8,609 nucleotides of DNA, from the NCBI GenBank assembly GCA_030653335.1, contig JAURZP010000166.1, forward strand, positions 1 to 8,609, given 5' to 3'. The notes beneath the pieces are model-generated. The model had not been told where the DNA came from. It searched no databases and worked only from the letters and a program-made list of their open reading frames with translations. The DNA comes from Methanoregula sp. GTDB lineage: Archaea > Halobacteriota > Methanomicrobia > Methanomicrobiales > Methanospirillaceae. The position numbers and the translations under genes are program-made. Shown piece after piece: positions 5,475-8,609 of the stretch. The first letter of the stretch is position 1. Each line of letters begins with the position of its first letter.

Positions 5475-6404
5475 TTAAGCATAACCAATCGTGAACTGGG
5501 TGCTGCTGGAGGTGGTTCTTGGGACATCATACACGTACATGGTATAAACCCCTGTTGGCATGGTTGAATCGAGGGTGACCTTAAAATCCCAGGTTTTATC
5601 TGCGTTAACAGAGAAAGAGCCCAGTTCCTTGCCGTTGGTATAGAGCCCAGGTCCGTATAATGCCAGTAGCACACTCTGGGCACCTGTAGTGCATTGACCG
5701 GAAAAAGTCATTGTGGTTCCTGTACCAGCCGAATAAGTACTTGGAGAAATGGAGACCACTCCCCCGCCAATCACGGTAAATTCAGTTCTCTCGGATGTGG
5801 TTTTCCAAGCGTCCGATACGATCATTGTGTATGAACCCGATTTTACAGAAGAACCCGGGTTCCATACATAATTCCAGTTCCCGAGTTCATTGACGTTTTG
5901 TTGAACCAGAGAGACCCCGTTTTTATATATTCCCGGTCCGTAAAGTGTCAGTAATACACTGTTTGTTCCGTATGCGGTTCCGGAAAAAATGTTTGAGTCC
6001 CCTATGACCATCGTCTTTTTACCGGCCTGGACTGTTACTGCCGCCAGTGCTGGTGTTGGCACTCCCGCTATTGTTTGACCGGTTTCCTCTGGAACCGGCA
6101 CATTTGTCTGAGGAGCTAATGCTGCATAATAGTTGGATGAACCCGGTGTGACTGTGATGGTAGTTGACCAGCTCTCATATCCGGAATGACGGTATTCGAG
6201 CGTGTGAGATCCCGGACCAACTCCCGTAATGGTGACCGGGGTAGTTCCATGATACTGGTTGTCGATATAGACCTCAGAGCCGGAAGGTGACGAGGTGAGA
6301 TTGAGGGTACCTTTTTGCAAAACCGGATCTGATACACACCCGGATAATAATACAAAAAAAATTATGATGATTATTATGCTCTTCCAGCTCATTGTTCCTT
6401 TCAT
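5475..6404 (-). CDS. Surface lipoprotein with PEGA domain and two YGPG-type beta repeats
   Basis: A 309-residue exported protein. A lysine-bearing start is followed by a very hydrophobic stretch rich in isoleucine and the lipobox LSGC (C23), so it is probably a lipoprotein on the outer face of the cell membrane. Residues 32-98 are a PEGA domain (SSPSGSEVYIDNQYHGTTP, PGSHTLEYRHSGYESW). After a proline-rich linker with PVPEE and GVPTPAL come two related domains of about 90 residues, at 123-212 and 217-307. The matching blocks are SVLLTLYGPGIYKNG and SVLLALYGPGLYTNG, then GNWNYVW and KTWDFKV, then SYTMIVSD and VYTMYVYD; the period is 95 residues. These look like Ig-like beta sandwiches found in S-layer-associated proteins of methanogens. 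PEGA domains are common in archaeal surface proteins, of unproven function. The start could be the ATG at 6392 instead; GTGA before 6404 favours the longer form. Adhesion or cell-wall contact is a guess. Confidence 0.82.
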   Translation of the reverse strand: MKGTMSWKSIIIIIIFFVLLSGCVSDPVLQKGTLNLTSSPSGSEVYIDNQYHGTTPVTITGVGPGSHTLEYRHSGYESWSTTITVTPGSSNYYAALAPQTNVPVPEETGQTIAGVPTPALAAVTVQAGKKTMVIGDSNIFSGTAYGTNSVLLTLYGPGIYKNGVSLVQQNVNELGNWNYVWNPGSSVKSGSYTMIVSDAWKTTSERTEFTVIGGGVVSISPSTYSAGTGTTMTFSGQCTTGAQSVLLALYGPGLYTNGKELGSFSVNADKTWDFKVTLDSTMPTGVYTMYVYDVPRTTSSSTQFTIGYA

Positions 6405-6433
6405 CCTCTCACGATAACCGTTATTCCTCAGCG

Positions 6434-6442
6434 TTAAATAGG
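6434..6442 (-). promoter_or_regulatory. Possible TATA box of the PEGA lipoprotein gene
   Basis: CTATTTAAC on the minus strand lies about 33 bases before the ATG at 6404, in the 120-base gap after cofD. A transcript start near 6412 would give a very short leader that could still include GTGAG. This is one of the better TATA matches in the window. Confidence 0.45.
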
Positions 6443-6524
6443 TTTGCCACTACAGTATGCCGTACCTGTCAGGGCTGGAGTGAAAATCGAAGAAATATGA
6501 TTGTCCGGCAGCAAATGGCAGTCA

Positions 6525-7427
6525 TCAATGCTTTTTTACAAGCTCGATCATCTCGCGTGCCAGTGCCACGCTCTTTTCCTCATCGGTCATCAGGGTATCG
6601 AACCTGACGGAATGATCGACTTCGACCGGATCACGGACGTCCTGCACGAAGAGACCGACAAGCCCGTCATAACAGTTGAAGGTGCCGATCGAGCCCGGTT
6701 CGAATCCCGCTGCCCGCATGAGGGCACCCGCAGGACCGCTGATCGGTTCCTCTCCAATGAACGGGCTTACCGCGATCACGAATTTATCCTTAAGTGCGTC
6801 TTTCATCCCGTCACAGGAAAGAATCGGCAGGATGCTGGTGATAGGATTTGAAGGGCCGATTACCACCGCTTCACTCGTCTCGATTGCAGCCAGGCACTCA
6901 TCGGTTGCAACCGGGGGCACAGTAAAACTCCGCATGACTTCCTGGATCCCGATCTTTCCCTTTGCACGGATCCAGTACTCCTGAAAATGAATGAGACCCA
7001 GCTCGGTCCGGACCTGAGTTGTCACTTCAGTGTCGGTCATGGGAAGCACATTTTCCCGGACGCCAAAGCGATCACAGAGAATTTTTGTCGCATTGGTCAG
7101 GCGCATACCGTTACGAATCATTTCGCCACGGGCAACGTGCACTGCCCGGTCAAGGTCGCCGATCGCGATGAACTCATCAACTCCAAGCCGGGTAATCTCG
7201 TCATGGGTGGTGAACGTATCGTTTCTGACCCCCCACCATGTATCGGTGTTAAGGATGCCGGCAAAAAGGTACATGACCGTGTCAACATCCGGTGATATAT
7301 GGTTTCCTGAGATCCAGATGTCTTCAGCTGTATTGACGATAACTGAAATCTCGTGCCGGTCCATCACTTTTTGCATGCCCCGCAGGAGTTTAGGGGTGCC
7401 GGTCCCGCCCGAAAGGAAGGTAATCAT
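6525..7427 (-). CDS. cofD: 2-phospho-L-lactate transferase, coenzyme F420 synthesis
   Basis: A 300-residue cytoplasmic enzyme of normal family length (about 300-310). It transfers the phospholactyl group from the GDP-linked donor to the deazaflavin FO, giving F420-0, the core of the hydride carrier used in methanogenesis. FLSGGTGTPKLLRG (4-17) is the N-terminal nucleotide-binding loop. VNTAEDIWISGNHISPDVDT (31-50) is the CofD signature, with D47 and D49 in the metal-site region. AIGDLDRAVHVAR and IGPSNPITSILPIL further along are also typical of the family. The partners CofC and CofE are not in the window. The ATG has no ribosome site; a CATATAC element 24 bases before it suggests a leaderless transcript. 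The gene diverges from the HD phosphohydrolase gene over 44 bases and lies 120 bases upstream of the PEGA gene. Confidence 0.95.
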   Translation of the reverse strand: MITFLSGGTGTPKLLRGMQKVMDRHEISVIVNTAEDIWISGNHISPDVDTVMYLFAGILNTDTWWGVRNDTFTTHDEITRLGVDEFIAIGDLDRAVHVARGEMIRNGMRLTNATKILCDRFGVRENVLPMTDTEVTTQVRTELGLIHFQEYWIRAKGKIGIQEVMRSFTVPPVATDECLAAIETSEAVVIGPSNPITSILPILSCDGMKDALKDKFVIAVSPFIGEEPISGPAGALMRAAGFEPGSIGTFNCYDGLVGLFVQDVRDPVEVDHSVRFDTLMTDEEKSVALAREMIELVKKH

Positions 7428-7447
7428 TACTAATACTTTTATGCGAT

Positions 7448-7454
7448 GTATATG
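7448..7454. promoter_or_regulatory. Shared TATA-like element of the cofD / HD gene divergent promoter
   Basis: GTATATG on the plus strand reads CATATAC on the minus strand. Its centre (7451) is 24 bases from the cofD start and 21 bases from the HD gene start, in a spacer of only 44 bases. Neither start codon has a well-spaced ribosome site (GTGAG stands only one base from the HD start). One nearly symmetric TATA box could therefore serve both genes. A second T-rich candidate for the HD gene, CTTTTATG, lies at 7435-7442. Confidence 0.45.
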
Positions 7455-7471
7455 AAGATTCTTTAGTGAGT

Positions 7472-8609
7472 ATGAAAATAATCAAGGACCCGGTCCATGG
7501 CTATGTTGAAGTGGACGAGTTTGCGTTAGCCCTGCTCGATTCCCCGGCCCTGCAGCGTCTCCGCTACATCAAGCAGCTCGGGTTTTCTTACCTTGTATAT
7601 CCGGGTGCCAATCACACGCGGTTCGAGCACTCGCTGGGTACCATGTTCCTTGCCGAAGTTGCCTGCCGGAGGTTCGGGTTATCCGATCCTGAGCGCACGC
7701 TGGTGGTTGCAGCCGCACTACTCCATGATATCGGCCATGGCCCGTTCTCCCATGCAAGCGAACCACTCATGGAAAAGTTCCTGCATCGCACCCATGATGA
7801 TATTGAACTGATTGTTGAGGATAAGGTTGGAAACCTGCTCCGGGCCTCAGGAATTGACCCCGATGAGCTCTGCTCGGTAGTGAAAGGAAAACACCCGTTA
7901 TCCGGTATTATCCACGGAGATCTCGATGTGGACCGGATGGATTACCTGCTCAGGGATGCGTATTATACAGGTGCCCCGTATGGAACTGTGGATGCCCAGC
8001 GACTAATAAGGCACCTGATCCAGACACCCGAGGGGACGGTGCTCGACGAGAACGGAGTGAACGCGGCCGAATCACTGCTCATCGCCCGCACGCTCATGCG
8101 CCCTTCCGTGTATTACCATCATGTGAGCCGTATCGGAGAGAGCATGTTCCAGCTGGCGGTTCTTGAACACCTCTGGGATGCACCGGACTCAGAAGCACAA
8201 AAAATCCTGATTATGGATGATCCGGGTTGCATGCATGCGTTGCAGACTTCAGAAAACCCCGTTGCACGGTCACTTGCAGCCCGGTTATACGAGCGCAGGC
8301 TCTACAAACGGGCACTCTCTGTCGGGAGCGATCAGGTCAATGTAGCGGGATTCGAAGATGGTGCACCAATTGAAAAATGCCGGGATTATGCCAACCGGAT
8401 TGCTGAACTGGCAGGTATCCAGTCGTACGAGGTGCTGGTTGACATCCCCTCGATCCCGAGCGAGATGTCACTTGGAGTCCGGGTAAAGAACCGCAATGCA
8501 GTTGTGGATTTTGAAGAGTTCTCTCCGCGTGTACGGACGCTCAATGCCACCAGGCGCGAGCAGTGGCGTCTTGGGGTATATACAATTTCCGGCCAGCAGG
8601 AACGCGTTG
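7472..8609 (+). CDS. HD-domain phosphohydrolase, SAMHD1/dNTPase-like, C-terminus cut by window edge
   Basis: I translated 379 codons by hand from the ATG at 7472 to the right edge with no stop. The opening KIIKDPVHGYVEVDEF is typical of this class. The metal ligands are all present: H53 in TRFEHSLGT, H85 and D86 in LLHDIGHGPFSH, and D154 in DLDVDRMDYLLRDA; D154-R-M-D-Y158 aligns with the D-K-W-D-Y of human SAMHD1. Family members (COG1078-type) run a little over 400 residues, so little is missing. Relatives remove triphosphate from dNTPs, often with allosteric nucleotide control, but many archaeal members are untested, so dNTP hydrolysis is an inference from family. The protein is cytoplasmic. 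It diverges from cofD over 44 bases; no functional link to F420 is known to me. Confidence 0.9.
   Translation, partial: MKIIKDPVHGYVEVDEFALALLDSPALQRLRYIKQLGFSYLVYPGANHTRFEHSLGTMFLAEVACRRFGLSDPERTLVVAAALLHDIGHGPFSHASEPLMEKFLHRTHDDIELIVEDKVGNLLRASGIDPDELCSVVKGKHPLSGIIHGDLDVDRMDYLLRDAYYTGAPYGTVDAQRLIRHLIQTPEGTVLDENGVNAAESLLIARTLMRPSVYYHHVSRIGESMFQLAVLEHLWDAPDSEAQKILIMDDPGCMHALQTSENPVARSLAARLYERRLYKRALSVGSDQVNVAGFEDGAPIEKCRDYANRIAELAGIQSYEVLVDIPSIPSEMSLGVRVKNRNAVVDFEEFSPRVRTLNATRREQWRLGVYTISGQQERV

Noticed and set aside
1..8609. tRNA, rRNA, insertion sequences, attachment sites, CRISPR arrays or a defence island
   Set aside because: I saw no sequence supporting any of them when reading both strands; the gene set is largely housekeeping and surface proteins.

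Overview
The window looks like a chromosomal segment of a methanogenic euryarchaeon, most likely of the Methanomicrobiales (Methanoregula-like). The evidence is a CofD gene for coenzyme F420 synthesis, an iron-sulfur flavoprotein (Isf) with the compact cysteine motif known from methanogens, a PEGA-domain surface lipoprotein, a HEAT/PBS-lyase repeat protein, and archaeal-style signals: TATA-like boxes, GGAGGTGA-type ribosome sites, start codons with no ribosome site, and T-tract gene ends. The genus is an inference from gene content and style, not from a marker gene.

Layout from left to right. Bases 1-358 (minus) hold the N-terminal part of a TMEM175-family channel, cut by the window edge. Next comes a small cupin gene (442-810, minus), preceded by a 28-codon reading frame whose stop codon lies inside the cupin ribosome site. 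An Isf gene (953-1618, plus) diverges from it. Converging on Isf is a three-gene minus-strand cluster, in transcription order: a four-helix membrane protein of unknown function (3869-ish to 3434), a cytosine deaminase resembling the fungal FCY1 type (3379-2945), and threonine ammonia-lyase with a C-terminal ACT domain (2894-1686). Two further minus-strand genes each have their own promoter region and T-rich 3' end: a 12-repeat HEAT protein (5240-4050) and a PEGA lipoprotein with two copies of a YGPG-type beta domain (6404-5475). At the right end cofD (7427-6525, minus) and an HD-domain phosphohydrolase of the SAMHD1-like class (7472 to the edge, plus) diverge from a 44-base spacer with one TATA-like element in its middle.

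How the genes work together. Most of the window is metabolic housekeeping: F420 synthesis, isoleucine precursor supply or threonine breakdown, pyrimidine salvage, dNTP or nucleotide control, and redox handling. There are also cell-surface and scaffold proteins of unknown partner. I saw no mobile element, CRISPR array, tRNA, rRNA or recognisable defence system. No wholly new system is evident. The best leads are the small frame coupled to the cupin gene, the shared divergent promoter at cofD, the altered TMEM175 signature, the fungal-type cytosine deaminase and the unknown membrane protein beside it.
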